Under the pieces are notes generated by a model, which searched no databases, was not told the origin of the DNA, and saw only the letters and a list, made by a program, of their open reading frames with translations. Made by a program: the position numbers and the translations under genes. A DNA stretch of 64,000 nt, taken from contig CAMTUI010000026.1 of the NCBI GenBank assembly GCA_947084985.1, forward strand, positions 13,838 through 77,837, given 5' to 3'. This document shows positions 22,524 through 31,362 of this stretch, in pieces. Source of the stretch: RBG-16-68-12 sp947084985 (GTDB taxonomy: Archaea; Thermoplasmatota; Thermoplasmata; RBG-16-68-12). Position 1 is the first letter of the stretch, and each line of letters begins with the position of its first letter.

Positions 22524-23932
22524 GTGCCCTACGGCCTGCGGAAGATCGAGTCGTGCCTCGTGCAGGTGTACGGCCGGGACGACGTCGTGATTGCAGACGC
22601 GAGACATCTTGACCGCTACATCGACGACGACACAGAGGTCGTCTCGGCCTGCATTCAATGGACCCGCTGGGCCTCGGCCCGGTAAGCATGTCCTTCACGA
22701 TGGGCGGCACGTTGGCACCGTACACGAAGGCGATGTTCCTCGACCTGCTGCATCGCGCCGTGCGGCCGAACCGGAAGTACAAGGTCGTGCTCGGCGGCCC
22801 CGGCAGCTGGCAGTTCGACTACCGCGATGGCCTGCAAGAGAGCCTCGGAATCGACCACATCGTTCACGGGGAGTGCGATCACATCGCCGGCGAGATCTTC
22901 GAACGCGTGAAGACCGGAGACGCGCCGTCCGTGCTGCGGTTCACGAACGCGACCGCGCCGTCCGTCGACAAGATCCCGAAGATCCTCGGGCCGACGATGC
23001 ACGCGATGAACGAGGTCATGAGGGGGTGCGGCCGAGGCTGCGAGTTCTGCGAGGTGACCTTGCGTCGCCCGAGGTACTTCCCCATCGACTACATCGGCGA
23101 CGAGATTGCGGTCAACGCGCAACGTGGGGCGAGCTCGATCCAGCTCCAGTCGGACGACATCTTCCTGTACCGACTGGAGAATTGGAAGACAATGGAGCCG
23201 AACGAGGACGCCGTAGAGGAACTCTTCCGGTTCGTCATGGACCGGCCCGGGGTCAATCATTGCTATCCGACGCACGGTACCGTCAGCGCGGCCGTGACGA
23301 ACCCGGGACTCATCGAAGACCTCTCGGAGATCGGCCGCGCGAGACCGGACAAGTGGATCGGGATCCAGAGCGGGATCGAGACGGGGAGTCCGCGCCTGTC
23401 GAAGGCGGTCCTGCATCGCAAGGCCGCGCCCTTCACGGCGGAGGAGTGGCCCGACATCGTCGTCAAGGGGACCGAGATCCTGAACCGCAACTACTGGTTC
23501 CCCACCTTCACGATTATCCTAGGACTGCCGGGCGAGACGCCCGAGGATGCGTGGATGACGGTCGACTCGATCGACCGGATGGAGCAGATCCCGAACAACC
23601 ACTTCATCACGGCTCCGCTCACCTTCGTGCCGATCGGCGTCTTGCGGGGCGAGGAATTCTACAACCTCGACGAGATGATCGACGAGGCCCGGTTCAACGT
23701 CGCGTACCGCGCGTGGCGACACATCCTCCTCGAGATCGACAACGATCTCTGGCGACTGACGCGCCTCCCGGCTCCGGCAAAGGCGATGATCGTCGCGACG
23801 GCCCGCATCGGCGGTCGATACATCCTGGGCATCATGCACCGCTATGCACGGCACAAGGGTTTCCGGATCCGTGCGCCCGCGACGACGCGACGCCAAGCGG
23901 AAGGGCACACGGTCAGCTTCCCCGCCGCGTGA
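22524..23932 (+). pseudogene. Radical SAM protein, frameshifted and 5'-truncated
   Basis: The main open part (ATG 22658 to 23932, 424 codons) is a radical SAM enzyme with the cluster motif CGRGCEFC (CX3CX2C) near residue 125 and later elements typical of the fold (GIQSGIETGSPRLSKAV, TIILGLPGETPEDAW). Homologous N-terminal sequence continues upstream in another frame: from GTG 22524, VPYGLRKIESCLVQ to DDDTEVVSACIQ, which runs into the ATG MDPLGLGPVS in the +1 frame. One missing base near 22655 would explain the break. A TAG lies just upstream of the first frame, so the start of the gene is also lost. Could be real decay or a sequencing error. Reaction unknown. Confidence 0.7.
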
Positions 23933-24035
23933 ACCGAGCCAAGGAGACCGAGGATTGAGGCCGGGCGAGGTTGGCCCGCACACAGGGCTCGCCTTCATGC
24001 GCAATTTCCATTCAGAAGATTCAGGGGAGGTGTAG

Positions 24036-24110
24036 ATGAGGAAATCCGAGCAAGTCGCTGGCGAGACGATCGTGCACGCGAAGATCGAGGTGCCCATCCG
24101 GAAGAAGTGA
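24036..24110 (+). CDS. Putative 24-residue peptide
   Basis: ATG ORF of 24 codons (MRKSEQVAGETIVHAKIEVP, then IRKK) with a GGGGAGG ribosome-binding site 7 bp upstream, about 100 bp after the radical SAM gene. Small ribosomal substrates of radical SAM enzymes often lie beside their enzyme, but this peptide has no cysteine and nothing else supports that role. No family recognised. Confidence 0.3.
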   Translation: MRKSEQVAGETIVHAKIEVPIRKK

Positions 24111-24177
24111 GCAGCGGTCCGTCCGGACCCGCCACGCGCACAACCCTTATCCTTCCAAGGGCCCTCCCGTTCGGACG

Positions 24178-24627
24178 ATGACGGACGTTGAACGGGCCGT
24201 CTTCCCGCGGGCAGCCGGCCGCGCGTCGGGCGGACTCGAGCTGCGCTGCGTGATCTTCGCGCGTCGCGCCGACGCAGTGGTCCTGATCCGCCACCGTCGT
24301 CATCCGATCTTCGAAGACGCGTGGACGCTCCCCGGTGGTACCCTCGAGTATGGCGTGAACCCGCGGGAGAGCGCCGCCAGGATCCTGCGAGATCAGACGG
24401 GGATCGCCCCGGAATCCATGCGCCTGCTCGGGATTCATTCCTCGGTCGAAGGGGAATGGATTCTCACATTCCAGTTCGAAGCGACGGTCTCGACGGAACC
24501 CGCGCCCGGGAAAGGGGCCGCGGAAGTGCGGCTCGTCGGCCTCGAGAGGGCGCCGCCGGATGTGCATCCGCTGACGAGGAGCCTCCTAGAATCCTATCGG
24601 ATCCACGAGCTGGCGAAGGCCCTCTGA
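24178..24627 (+). CDS. Nudix-fold protein with degenerate Nudix box
   Basis: A 149-residue Nudix-fold protein. The strand-loop-helix is clear: WTLPGGTLEYGVNPRESAAR followed by ILRDQTGI. Compared with the consensus GX5EX7REUXEEXGU, three positions differ: the first Glu is Val, RE has become RI, and the metal-binding EE is DQ. The Mg-binding glutamates needed for hydrolysis are therefore largely missing. It may bind rather than cleave a nucleotide derivative, or be a weak enzyme. A cccttatcc TATA-like element lies about 28 bp upstream, fitting a leaderless transcript. Confidence 0.75.
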   Translation: MTDVERAVFPRAAGRASGGLELRCVIFARRADAVVLIRHRRHPIFEDAWTLPGGTLEYGVNPRESAARILRDQTGIAPESMRLLGIHSSVEGEWILTFQFEATVSTEPAPGKGAAEVRLVGLERAPPDVHPLTRSLLESYRIHELAKAL

Positions 24628-24633
24628 TTCGGC

Positions 24634-24879
24634 TCACGCGGAGTCGTCGACCCACGCGAGGTACTGTCTCGCCTTCGCCTCCGCGCCCTCCTCGCCGATG
24701 ACGGATGGGAGGGTGCGTTCCCGCAGGAGGTGCACAATCTTCACGAGATTATCCCGGGTCAACGTCCCGAGCTCCGCGTGGACGTCGCGCAGCCGCTTGC
24801 GGAGCATGGCGAGGGCCATGTCTCCCCAGACGGCGTGCATGTCCGTCGCGATGCGTTCGTACGCCGACTCCACGCCCAT
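24634..24879 (-). CDS. Small helical protein of unknown function
   Basis: An 81-residue, mostly helical, charged protein (AYERIATDMHAVWGDMALAM near the start, ending QYLAWVDDSA). No motif recognised. It begins 4 bp after the stop of the membrane-protein gene at 24884, so the two are co-transcribed and probably work together. Its stop lies 6 bp from the convergent Nudix gene. Confidence 0.6.
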   Translation of the reverse strand: MGVESAYERIATDMHAVWGDMALAMLRKRLRDVHAELGTLTRDNLVKIVHLLRERTLPSVIGEEGAEAKARQYLAWVDDSA

Positions 24880-24883
24880 GATT

Positions 24884-25177
24884 TCACGCTTCGCTGTGCA
24901 TCTGGTGTGCGCTGAGCCACGCGCTGTATCCGACGTAGAACAGCACGATGAGCGCTAGGATGAGGAAGAGATCCGGGAACATCGTGTCCGTGACCAGGAT
25001 GCGGGCCGCAGCGCTCAGACTGAGGGCGATTCCGACGGACGCCAGGCCGATGCTCAGGCGGTACAGGAGACCACCGCGCATCATCCGTACACCGCGATGG
25101 GCGACGAGGAAGGCACCGAGGACACCGCACGAGATGCTCAGCACGAGTACAACGAACTGCTCAACATTGGGCAGCAT
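24884..25177 (-). CDS. Small membrane protein, three helices
   Basis: A 97-residue protein with three hydrophobic segments: about 8-26 (VVLVLSISCGVLGAFLVA), 40-60 (LSIGLASVGIALSLSAA) and 68-88 (LFLILALIVLFYVGYSAWL). Loops are basic (HRGVRMMRGG). No family recognised. First gene of a two-gene unit with the 81-residue protein. Confidence 0.6.
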   Translation of the reverse strand: MLPNVEQFVVLVLSISCGVLGAFLVAHRGVRMMRGGLLYRLSIGLASVGIALSLSAAARILVTDTMFPDLFLILALIVLFYVGYSAWLSAHQMHSEA

Positions 25178-25234
25178 GCGATCGACCGGCCGTTCGATGC
25201 AGAGCGGCGAGCCTTAAGTCTACGCCCGCTAGAC

Positions 25235-26161
25235 TCACCGCTGAGAATCGTCCGCGGACTCGAGACGAGCGGTGACGCTCTGTCCGCCCACCTGAGCAAA
25301 GCCCATGCTGCGGTACAGCGAAATCGCGGGGTCATTCCCCACGGTCACATACAGGGCAAGTCGCGATTCGCCGCGGTCCGCGAGGCGGTTCATCGCAGCC
25401 TGGAGGAGCGCTCGGCCGAGACCCCGACCTCGTCGTTCCTTCCAGACGCCCACCTCCGCAACGAGGGGCATCCCCATCCAATGGGTGATGATGACCGCAC
25501 CGACGATCTGCCCGTCGTCGAGAGACACGTAGGATGCATCGGGCATGTACTGGCCCGATTCTCCCTTGAAGATCGCGGCCACATACTCCCGCCACTCGTC
25601 CTCGGGACCGGAATGGAGGCCGAACTGCTGCTCCATGTGGCCGTCGTAGACGTCCATCAGGAACGAGGTGAGGCCGAGGATCTCACCCTCCTCGGGTGGC
25701 TGGAGGCTCACGCCGTCCGGCAGGGGAGCTTTGCGCGTCGGCGCCTCCATTCGCTTCCGCGCGAAGACACGTCGGAAGCCGAGGGACGCGAACGCGTCCT
25801 CGTAGACGTCCTCGTAGTGCGCCGTGATCGCGGCCGATCCCGCCGCGCGGAGCATGTCGATCGCTCGCAGCACGGCAGCGGGCGCCTCGGTCGCGTGGGA
25901 TGGGGCCATGGAGAATCCGGAGATCTCCCCCGGTTTCAGGTGGATCGTGCCGACGATGCGTCCGTCGCGCTTGATTGAAAAATGGGCGCGCTGTTCCTCC
26001 GCAGGCAGGGATAGGTAGCGGTCCAGGTGGACCGTCAGGTCCTTCGTCGGCAGGTCGGACCGACCCTCGAGGAAGACTTGCCAGTAGGAGTGGGCCTCCG
26101 TGGACGAGAGGGGCTCGAGGGACAGGGACGACACGTCGCCCACGAGGCCCTCGGGTGACAT
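25235..26161 (-). CDS. GNAT-family acetyltransferase (two GNAT-like halves)
   Basis: A 308-residue protein. The C-terminal half is a standard GNAT domain: VSLDDGQIVGAVIITHWMG, then VAEVGVWKERRGRGLGRALL, whose RRGRGLGRAL is the acetyl-CoA loop, then LYVTVGNDPAISLYRSMGF. The N-terminal half resembles a degenerate GNAT repeat (SIKRDGRIVGTIHLKPGEIS, AFASLGFRRVF) without the CoA loop. Substrate unknown. It is divergent from the acyl-CoA dehydrogenase gene; the shared 52-bp gap has a CTTTATC/GATAAAG element placed for leaderless starts in both directions. Confidence 0.8.
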   Translation of the reverse strand: MSPEGLVGDVSSLSLEPLSSTEAHSYWQVFLEGRSDLPTKDLTVHLDRYLSLPAEEQRAHFSIKRDGRIVGTIHLKPGEISGFSMAPSHATEAPAAVLRAIDMLRAAGSAAITAHYEDVYEDAFASLGFRRVFARKRMEAPTRKAPLPDGVSLQPPEEGEILGLTSFLMDVYDGHMEQQFGLHSGPEDEWREYVAAIFKGESGQYMPDASYVSLDDGQIVGAVIITHWMGMPLVAEVGVWKERRGRGLGRALLQAAMNRLADRGESRLALYVTVGNDPAISLYRSMGFAQVGGQSVTARLESADDSQR

Positions 26162-26180
26162 GAACCTTCCCGCGCGTAGT

Positions 26181-26190
26181 CTTTATCCGC
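26181..26190. promoter_or_regulatory. Shared TATA-like element, divergent promoters
   Basis: CTTTATCCGC lies about 25-30 bp from both the ATG at 26161 (minus strand, GNAT) and the ATG at 26214 (plus strand, acyl-CoA dehydrogenase). A single element apparently serves, or two overlap, in a 52-bp divergent gap, so both transcripts should be nearly leaderless. Confidence 0.5.
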
Positions 26191-26213
26191 CGGAAGGGCG
26201 TTCGACGCACCGA

Positions 26214-27350
26214 ATGGACTTCGCGCTCACGGAGACGGAGGAGATCACGCGCAAGACCGTGCGGGACTTCGCGGAACAGGAGATCATGCCGCAGTCCATG
26301 GAGTACGACGAGAGGCAGGAATTCCCTCATGTGTGGGCGAAAAAGATGGGGGAGCTCGGCCTCATGGGCGTATTCGTCCCGGAGAAGTACGGAGGCGCGG
26401 GGCTCGACAACGTTAGCTATGCGATCACGATCGAGGAGCTGTCCCGGGCCGACGCGAGCGCCGGCGTGATCGCGGCCGTGTGCAACGGCCTCGTGTGCGA
26501 GCCGATCCTCAGGTACGGCACGGAGGAGCAGAAGCAGACGTACCTCGCGCCCGTCGCACGTGGCGAATGGATCGGGGCGTATGCCCTCACGGAATCCGGG
26601 AGCGGATCGGACGCCGCGGCGATGCGGGCGACCGCGGCCCTCGACGAGGACGAGTGGGTCTTGAATGGCACCAAGGCGTTCGCGACGAACGGCGCGGCCG
26701 CGAGAATCGTGATCGCCTACGCACGGACCGGTCCGAAGAAACACGACATCTCCGCGTTCATCGTCCCGACGGACACGAAGGGCTTCTCCGTCCTCAAGAA
26801 GGAGAATAAGATGGGGATCCGGGCGAGCGACACCGCGCTCCTGGGGTTCGACGATCTCCGACTGCCGAGGGAGAACCTCCTGGGCGAAGCCCACAAGGGT
26901 TTCACGATCGCGATGGCGACCCTCGATGGCGGCCGGATCGGGATTGCGGCCCAGTCGCTCGGCATCGCCCAGCGGGCTCTGGAGGAATCGCTGAAGTACG
27001 CGAAGGAGCGGGAGGCGTTCGGCCAGAGGATCGCGGACCTCCAGGCGATCCAGTGGAAGCTCGCGGACATGGCTGTGGAAATCGAGGCCGCCCGGCTCTT
27101 GACGTACCGCGCCGCACGGATGAAAGACCAGGGGCAGCGGCACACGTACGAGTCGAGCGTCGCCAAGCTGTTCGCCTCGGAGGCGGCCCATCGGGCCGTC
27201 GACCACGCCGTGCAGATCCACGGCGGGTACGGCTTCATCAAGGACTATATCGTCGAGAAGTTGTACCGTGACCAGCGTGTCACGGAAATCTACGAAGGGA
27301 CCTCGGAGATCCAGCGCCTCGTCATTGCGCGTGCGGTTCTTGGGAAGTGA
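26214..27350 (+). CDS. Acyl-CoA dehydrogenase
   Basis: A 378-residue FAD enzyme that makes the trans-2 double bond in acyl-CoA thioesters in fatty-acid or branched-chain amino-acid breakdown. Visible: YALTESGSGSDAAAMRATA, the FAD-contact strand; WVLNGTKAFATNGAAARIVI; RIGIAAQSLGIAQRALEES; and the C-terminal IHGGYGFIKDYIVEKLYRD with YEGTSEIQRLVIAR. The Glu of YEGTSEIQ is the usual catalytic-base position of short/medium-chain members. Chain-length preference cannot be read. An electron-transfer flavoprotein is needed but not in this window. A TATA-like CTTTATC lies about 30 bp before the ATG. Confidence 0.92.
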   Translation: MDFALTETEEITRKTVRDFAEQEIMPQSMEYDERQEFPHVWAKKMGELGLMGVFVPEKYGGAGLDNVSYAITIEELSRADASAGVIAAVCNGLVCEPILRYGTEEQKQTYLAPVARGEWIGAYALTESGSGSDAAAMRATAALDEDEWVLNGTKAFATNGAAARIVIAYARTGPKKHDISAFIVPTDTKGFSVLKKENKMGIRASDTALLGFDDLRLPRENLLGEAHKGFTIAMATLDGGRIGIAAQSLGIAQRALEESLKYAKEREAFGQRIADLQAIQWKLADMAVEIEAARLLTYRAARMKDQGQRHTYESSVAKLFASEAAHRAVDHAVQIHGGYGFIKDYIVEKLYRDQRVTEIYEGTSEIQRLVIARAVLGK

Positions 27351-28188
27351 GCGCGGACAGGCCCATGAGGGTTGGTACCGCCTCGTTGCGGAGCATTACG
27401 ACGACCTGCATGACCCCAGGCGAGCGTCGAAGGCCTATCCGTTCCTCCATGACCTCCTCCGCCGCCATGCGCCGGTACGCGACGTCATCGACTTCGCATG
27501 CGGGACCTTCGCGCTGGACTGGCCCCTACTCCGGCGCGGATATCGGGTCGTCGGCCGGGATCGATCGGACGCGATGCTCCGCGTGGCGCGAGCTCTCGTG
27601 CGCCGCAGAAGTCGTCCTGCGGACGTGGCACGCGGCGACATGCGCACCGCGCGGGTGCCGGGGACCTTCGACGCGGTGCTCTGCCTCGGGACCGCGTTCA
27701 ACTATCTGACGATCCCCGTGGACATCCGGGCCGCGTTGCGGAACTTCCACCGCCATCTCCGGCCGGGCGGAATACTGGTCCTCGATCTCACGAACTTCGA
27801 TGCGTGGATCCGCGAGCCCATGAACGCACGCGCGGAGGTGGACGTCCGCACGGCGGACGGCCGTCGGATCACGATCTTCGCCTACAACGACCAGGAGCTT
27901 GAGAGGCGTATCCACCACGCGCGGTTCCTCACGCTCGTCGAACGAGGGGGACGAGTGGACGTCCTGTGGGCCGAGGCGCCACTCCGGATCTGGTCAAAGC
28001 GGGAGCTCGCGGACGAATTGGCCCGCAGCGGCTTCCAATCGGTCGAGTGGTGGGGAGACCTCCGGCTCGGCGCGAAGTATTCACCGAGGAAGAGCCCACG
28101 GCTCGTGTCCGTCTCCCGACGGACCGCGGGCCTCAGGTCGCAAGGCGATACGACCGGTACTCCGTCTCGCAAGGCGGGGAGCCGCTGA
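27331..28188 (+). CDS. SAM-dependent methyltransferase (class I)
   Basis: A 285-residue class I methyltransferase. Residues about 45-75, VRDVIDFACGTFALDWPLL, form motif I, with F where the last glycine of the usual ACGTG lies. GRDRSDAMLRVAR is motif II, FDAVLCLGTAFNYL motif IV, and HLRPGGILVLDL a later strand. The C-terminal 90 residues add a beta-rich region often seen in small-molecule methyltransferases. Start taken as GTG 27331, inside the end of the acyl-CoA dehydrogenase gene; TTG 27340 is an alternative. Its 3' end overlaps the opposing C45-type gene by 56 bp. Substrate unknown. Confidence 0.8.
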   Translation: MRFLGSERGQAHEGWYRLVAEHYDDLHDPRRASKAYPFLHDLLRRHAPVRDVIDFACGTFALDWPLLRRGYRVVGRDRSDAMLRVARALVRRRSRPADVARGDMRTARVPGTFDAVLCLGTAFNYLTIPVDIRAALRNFHRHLRPGGILVLDLTNFDAWIREPMNARAEVDVRTADGRRITIFAYNDQELERRIHHARFLTLVERGGRVDVLWAEAPLRIWSKRELADELARSGFQSVEWWGDLRLGAKYSPRKSPRLVSVSRRTAGLRSQGDTTGTPSRKAGSR

Positions 28189-29224
28189 TGTATGCGACGC
28201 CCGAGGAGAGGTTCAGAATGGACCCGAAGAGGGTCTTCGTGCGTTCGTTCGCCGGGCCCCGCTCGTCCTCGTGGCGGCAGATCGAATCCGGCGCGGACCG
28301 GTGGTCCCGCTGGATTGCCATGATTGTCTCCGGCGTCACGCGGCCCAATGCGGACGTCAGCAGATGCTTCGCGCGGTTGTACCGCATTACGGAACAGAAG
28401 GTCCAGTTCGGGTTTTTCTCGAACGCCCACATCTTCGGCGAGACGTAGTGGTTCGTGTGGACGAGCCATCCGCCGTCGCCGTAGAGCGCGTCGAAGGACG
28501 TTGCGGAGCCTTCCATGGAGTACAGTTCGCCCTCGCGGCTGCAGACGATGTTGTTGAAGCTCGCCCCGCGACCCTCCGGCATCGAGCTCTCGAGCGCCTC
28601 CAGGAGTGTCCGCGCCTCGAGCACGCGCCGGGGCGGATACATCTTCGGGATGCCGACGCGGGCGTCGTTGTGGCTCAAGGCGTTCCCGGTCAGGCTAATC
28701 CCGGCCGCGTTGAATCCGATTGTCGGGAAAAGCCCTTGATACGACATCGCGAAGAACGCGGGCTTTCCGTCCGCCGCAATGTGTACCGGGACGACGATGC
28801 CGTCGTACGCAGGCGTGTAGTCCTCGTTGTGGGCGACGAGGACGGACCCGTCCGCGGTCTGCTCCGGGCCGACTGCGAGGTCCGTGCATCCCTTCAGGCC
28901 GGCGGTCGGACTGTAGCCGGACCACTGGGCCACTAGGAGGTCGAACGGGACGCCGCTTCCGTCCGCATAGCCCCGCATCTCCTCCACGAAATCGGGGACC
29001 CATTTCTCGATGAGCGGGAGGACCTCCCGTCCGTACCGCTTCGCGCCGTCGAGCGTGGCCCCCCTCTCCCAGCCCAGCTCCATGCGGAAGATCTCGACGG
29101 CTCGATGGGCTTGTTCGGAGAAGTGCGCCCCGAGCTCCTCGCCGATCAGGCGGGGCGTCCCCTTCGCTCGGAACACCTTCAACGCGGGGTATCGCACGGA
29201 CCCGGAATCCAGCGTGAGGGCCAT
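28133..29224 (-). CDS. C45-type Ntn hydrolase / acyltransferase-like protein
   Basis: A 363-residue member of the family that includes acyl-CoA:6-aminopenicillanate acyltransferase (peptidase C45). These are N-terminal-nucleophile proteins that cleave themselves before a cysteine. Here GLKGCTDLAVG puts that cysteine at 113; self-cleavage at G112-C113 would give chains of about 12 and 27 kDa. VLVAHNEDYTPAYDG and FFAMSYQGLFPTIGFNAAGI are typical downstream elements. Bacterial and archaeal members are probably amidases or acyltransferases of unknown substrate. It overlaps the 3' end of the methyltransferase gene in antisense. Confidence 0.82.
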   Translation of the reverse strand: MALTLDSGSVRYPALKVFRAKGTPRLIGEELGAHFSEQAHRAVEIFRMELGWERGATLDGAKRYGREVLPLIEKWVPDFVEEMRGYADGSGVPFDLLVAQWSGYSPTAGLKGCTDLAVGPEQTADGSVLVAHNEDYTPAYDGIVVPVHIAADGKPAFFAMSYQGLFPTIGFNAAGISLTGNALSHNDARVGIPKMYPPRRVLEARTLLEALESSMPEGRGASFNNIVCSREGELYSMEGSATSFDALYGDGGWLVHTNHYVSPKMWAFEKNPNWTFCSVMRYNRAKHLLTSALGRVTPETIMAIQRDHRSAPDSICRHEDERGPANERTKTLFGSILNLSSGVAYISGSPPCETEYRSYRLAT

Positions 29225-29275
29225 CGACCCTGGGCAACGCCCGATTCCGCTATGAGCCTTCCGCGGGCCCGTCGG

Positions 29276-29467
29276 TCATCTCATGATGCGGGAGGCCATC
29301 GCGACGATGCCGAGGGTCAGGACGATGAAGATCTGGAACACGAGGCTCATCGGGCTCAGCCCAAAGAGCCATGCGGAGCCCGCAAGGAGCACCATGAACG
29401 ACGCGAGGTACCCGATGTAGATCGCGAGCTCGAGCGAGGACGATGGGGAGGTCTTCGATTCGGGCAT
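29276..29467 (-). CDS. Small membrane protein, two helices
   Basis: A 63-residue protein with a short polar N-terminus and two hydrophobic segments (about 13-34, AIYIGYLASFMVLLAGSAWL, and 38-58, SLVFQIFIVLTLGIVAMA). No family recognised. Position upstream of the C45-type gene on the same strand, 51 bp away, allows co-transcription. Confidence 0.5.
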   Translation of the reverse strand: MPESKTSPSSSLELAIYIGYLASFMVLLAGSAWLFGLSPMSLVFQIFIVLTLGIVAMASRIMR

Positions 29468-29591
29468 GCGATCGCGGCGACGAGACGGCCCTATCTAATT
29501 CTTGCGGTCGTATCCTCCGGAGTGCGAACGACGCAGGGCCGCACCATCCACGGCGAAACCCTTTATCGTCTCCCGTCGCATCCTCGACTGG

Positions 29592-30323
29592 ATGGCTACG
29601 CGGGTCCTCTACATGGAGGCACGACGGGGTCAGGAGCCGGACCCTTGCTACGCGCGGGAGTTCGACGGCCGCATCGTCGAGCGGGGCCCCGACTACGCCG
29701 TGCTCGACGAGACCCTCTTCTATGCGGAAGGGGGCGGACAGCCGTACGACACAGGCGTCCTCCGGTGGCCCGACGGCGATGCGAAGGTCCACCGGGTGAC
29801 GAAAGAGAAGGGCATCGTGAAGCATTTCGTGGACCGAATGCCGCCCGTGGACTCGGTCCATGGGGTCATCGACTGGATCCGGCGGTACAAGCACATGCGG
29901 ATGCATACGTCGCAACACCTCATGTCCGGGCTCGTCTTCCGGATCTACGGCGCGCGCACGGTCGGGAATCAGATACACACGGACTACAGCCGAGTGGATT
30001 TCCAGCCGGCGAACTTCTCCCCGGAGGACCTCAAGCGGATCGAGGACGAGTGCAACCGCGTGATCGAATCGGCGCAGGAGGTGAACATCTTCGAGGAGGA
30101 TCGAGTGGTCGTCGAGAACACGATCGAGGACCGCTCCCTCCTGGATCTCATTCCCGCATCGATCCGACGACTTCGGGTCATCCAGGTCGGGAGCGCAGAC
30201 TACTGCCCGTGCGGCGGGACCCACCTCCGGAACACGTCGGAGATCGGTCGGATCCGGATCCTCGAGAAACGATCGAAGGGCAAGGAGACGGACCGGATCG
30301 TCTACGAGCTGCAGCCGCCGTAG
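29592..30323 (+). CDS. alaX: Alanyl-tRNA editing protein AlaX
   Basis: A 243-residue free-standing editing protein that hydrolyses mischarged Ser-tRNA(Ala), and Gly-tRNA(Ala) in some cases. Zinc ligands are present: MHTSQHL with H105 and H109, and CPCGGTH near residues 201-207, the CxxxH pair. FYAEGGGQPYDTG near 44-55 is the glycine-rich motif that marks AlaX-M/L rather than the minimal AlaX-S. The C-terminal extension after the CGGTH motif is short. ATG is preceded by a CCTTTATCG box about 27 bp away, fitting leaderless transcription. Confidence 0.92.
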   Translation: MATRVLYMEARRGQEPDPCYAREFDGRIVERGPDYAVLDETLFYAEGGGQPYDTGVLRWPDGDAKVHRVTKEKGIVKHFVDRMPPVDSVHGVIDWIRRYKHMRMHTSQHLMSGLVFRIYGARTVGNQIHTDYSRVDFQPANFSPEDLKRIEDECNRVIESAQEVNIFEEDRVVVENTIEDRSLLDLIPASIRRLRVIQVGSADYCPCGGTHLRNTSEIGRIRILEKRSKGKETDRIVYELQPP

Positions 30324-30393
30324 GCGCATCGCCCGTGAGTGGAAGCAGGACAGAGGCCTTATCCGGCCGGACCCACGTGCCATCGGGGGCGGA

Positions 30394-31353
30394 ATGAAAG
30401 CAGGCGTCGTCGGGGTCGGCAAGCTCGGCGGGGCGATCGCCTTCGCCCTCGCGAGGGAGGGCCCGTGGGACGAGGTCGTCCTCGTGGACGCGATCCCGGA
30501 CCTCGCGTGGGCCCAGGCGCAGGACATCCGGCATGGTCTGCGGGAACCCGTTCGTCCCGTCGTCCGCGCGGGCGCAATCGAGGATCTCGAGGGATCGGAC
30601 GTCGTCGTCCTGTGCGCGGGCCAGGGCCGCAAGCCGGGGATGACGCGCCTCGACCTGCTCCAATCGAACGCCGGTGTGGTCGCCGACACAAGCCGGGAGA
30701 TTGCGCGAACGACGCCGGACGCGACCCTCGTTGTCCTGACGAATCCGATGGACGTGATGACGGCCGTCGCGTGGCGGTCGACCCGCTGGCCCCGCGAACG
30801 GGTTGTCGGCTCGGGGACGCTCCTCGACTCGATGCGGCTCCGCGCGATCCTCGCAGACCGTCACCGGATCCCCTTGGCCGACGTGGACGCCGTGGTCCTC
30901 GGAGAGCACGGAGAGCGGGCCGTGCCGATTTTCAGTCGGGTGACGATTCGAGGGAGCTTGGTAACCCTCTCCCCGGCGGACCGACAGGAGATCGGACAAG
31001 AACTCCGCGACATTAGCGGCCGCATCATCGAGGCGAAAGGCGGGACGGCCTTCGGACCCGCGGGGACGACGACGGACCTTGTGCACGCCCTCGTCGCGTC
31101 GACCCCGAGCGTCGTGCCCTGCTCCGTGGTCCTAGATGGCGAGTACGGCGCGACGGGCGTCGCGATGGGCGTGCCCGCGCGACTCGGCAGTGGCCGTGTG
31201 AAGCGGGTCGAGGAATGGCCGCTCCCTGACGACGAACGGCGGGCGCTCGACGACGCGGCGCGGGATCTGACAGCACACGCAGAGGACGCCGCGGTGGTCC
31301 TGGACCTCGTGCGGACATCTCGGAGCCCGGCGGGGACGCGCAGAACTTCTTGA
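30394..31353 (+). CDS. mdh: Malate (lactate-type) dehydrogenase
   Basis: A 319-residue NAD(P)-dependent 2-hydroxyacid dehydrogenase of the LDH/MDH family. GVVGVGKLGGAIAF at residues 4-17 is the nucleotide loop. GQGRKPGMTRLDLL carries the two active-site arginines; the R at the usual substrate-specificity position favours malate over lactate. TNPMDVM and the catalytic histidine in GEHGERAVPIFS are intact. Aspartate of LVDAI near residue 32 favours NAD. The C-terminal 15 residues are basic and non-conserved. The gene lies 70 bp after alaX. Cytoplasmic; links oxaloacetate and malate. Confidence 0.9.
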   Translation: MKAGVVGVGKLGGAIAFALAREGPWDEVVLVDAIPDLAWAQAQDIRHGLREPVRPVVRAGAIEDLEGSDVVVLCAGQGRKPGMTRLDLLQSNAGVVADTSREIARTTPDATLVVLTNPMDVMTAVAWRSTRWPRERVVGSGTLLDSMRLRAILADRHRIPLADVDAVVLGEHGERAVPIFSRVTIRGSLVTLSPADRQEIGQELRDISGRIIEAKGGTAFGPAGTTTDLVHALVASTPSVVPCSVVLDGEYGATGVAMGVPARLGSGRVKRVEEWPLPDDERRALDDAARDLTAHAEDAAVVLDLVRTSRSPAGTRRTS

Positions 31354-31362
31354 GGGCACGCC

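Noticed and set aside
22591..23958. A 455-codon plus-strand frame over the radical SAM gene
   Set aside because: Arginine-rich, without motifs. The 424-codon frame has the CX3CX2C site and clear family features.
25683..27221. A 512-codon minus-strand frame over the acyl-CoA dehydrogenase gene
   Set aside because: Shadow of the plus-strand enzyme, which has all family motifs.
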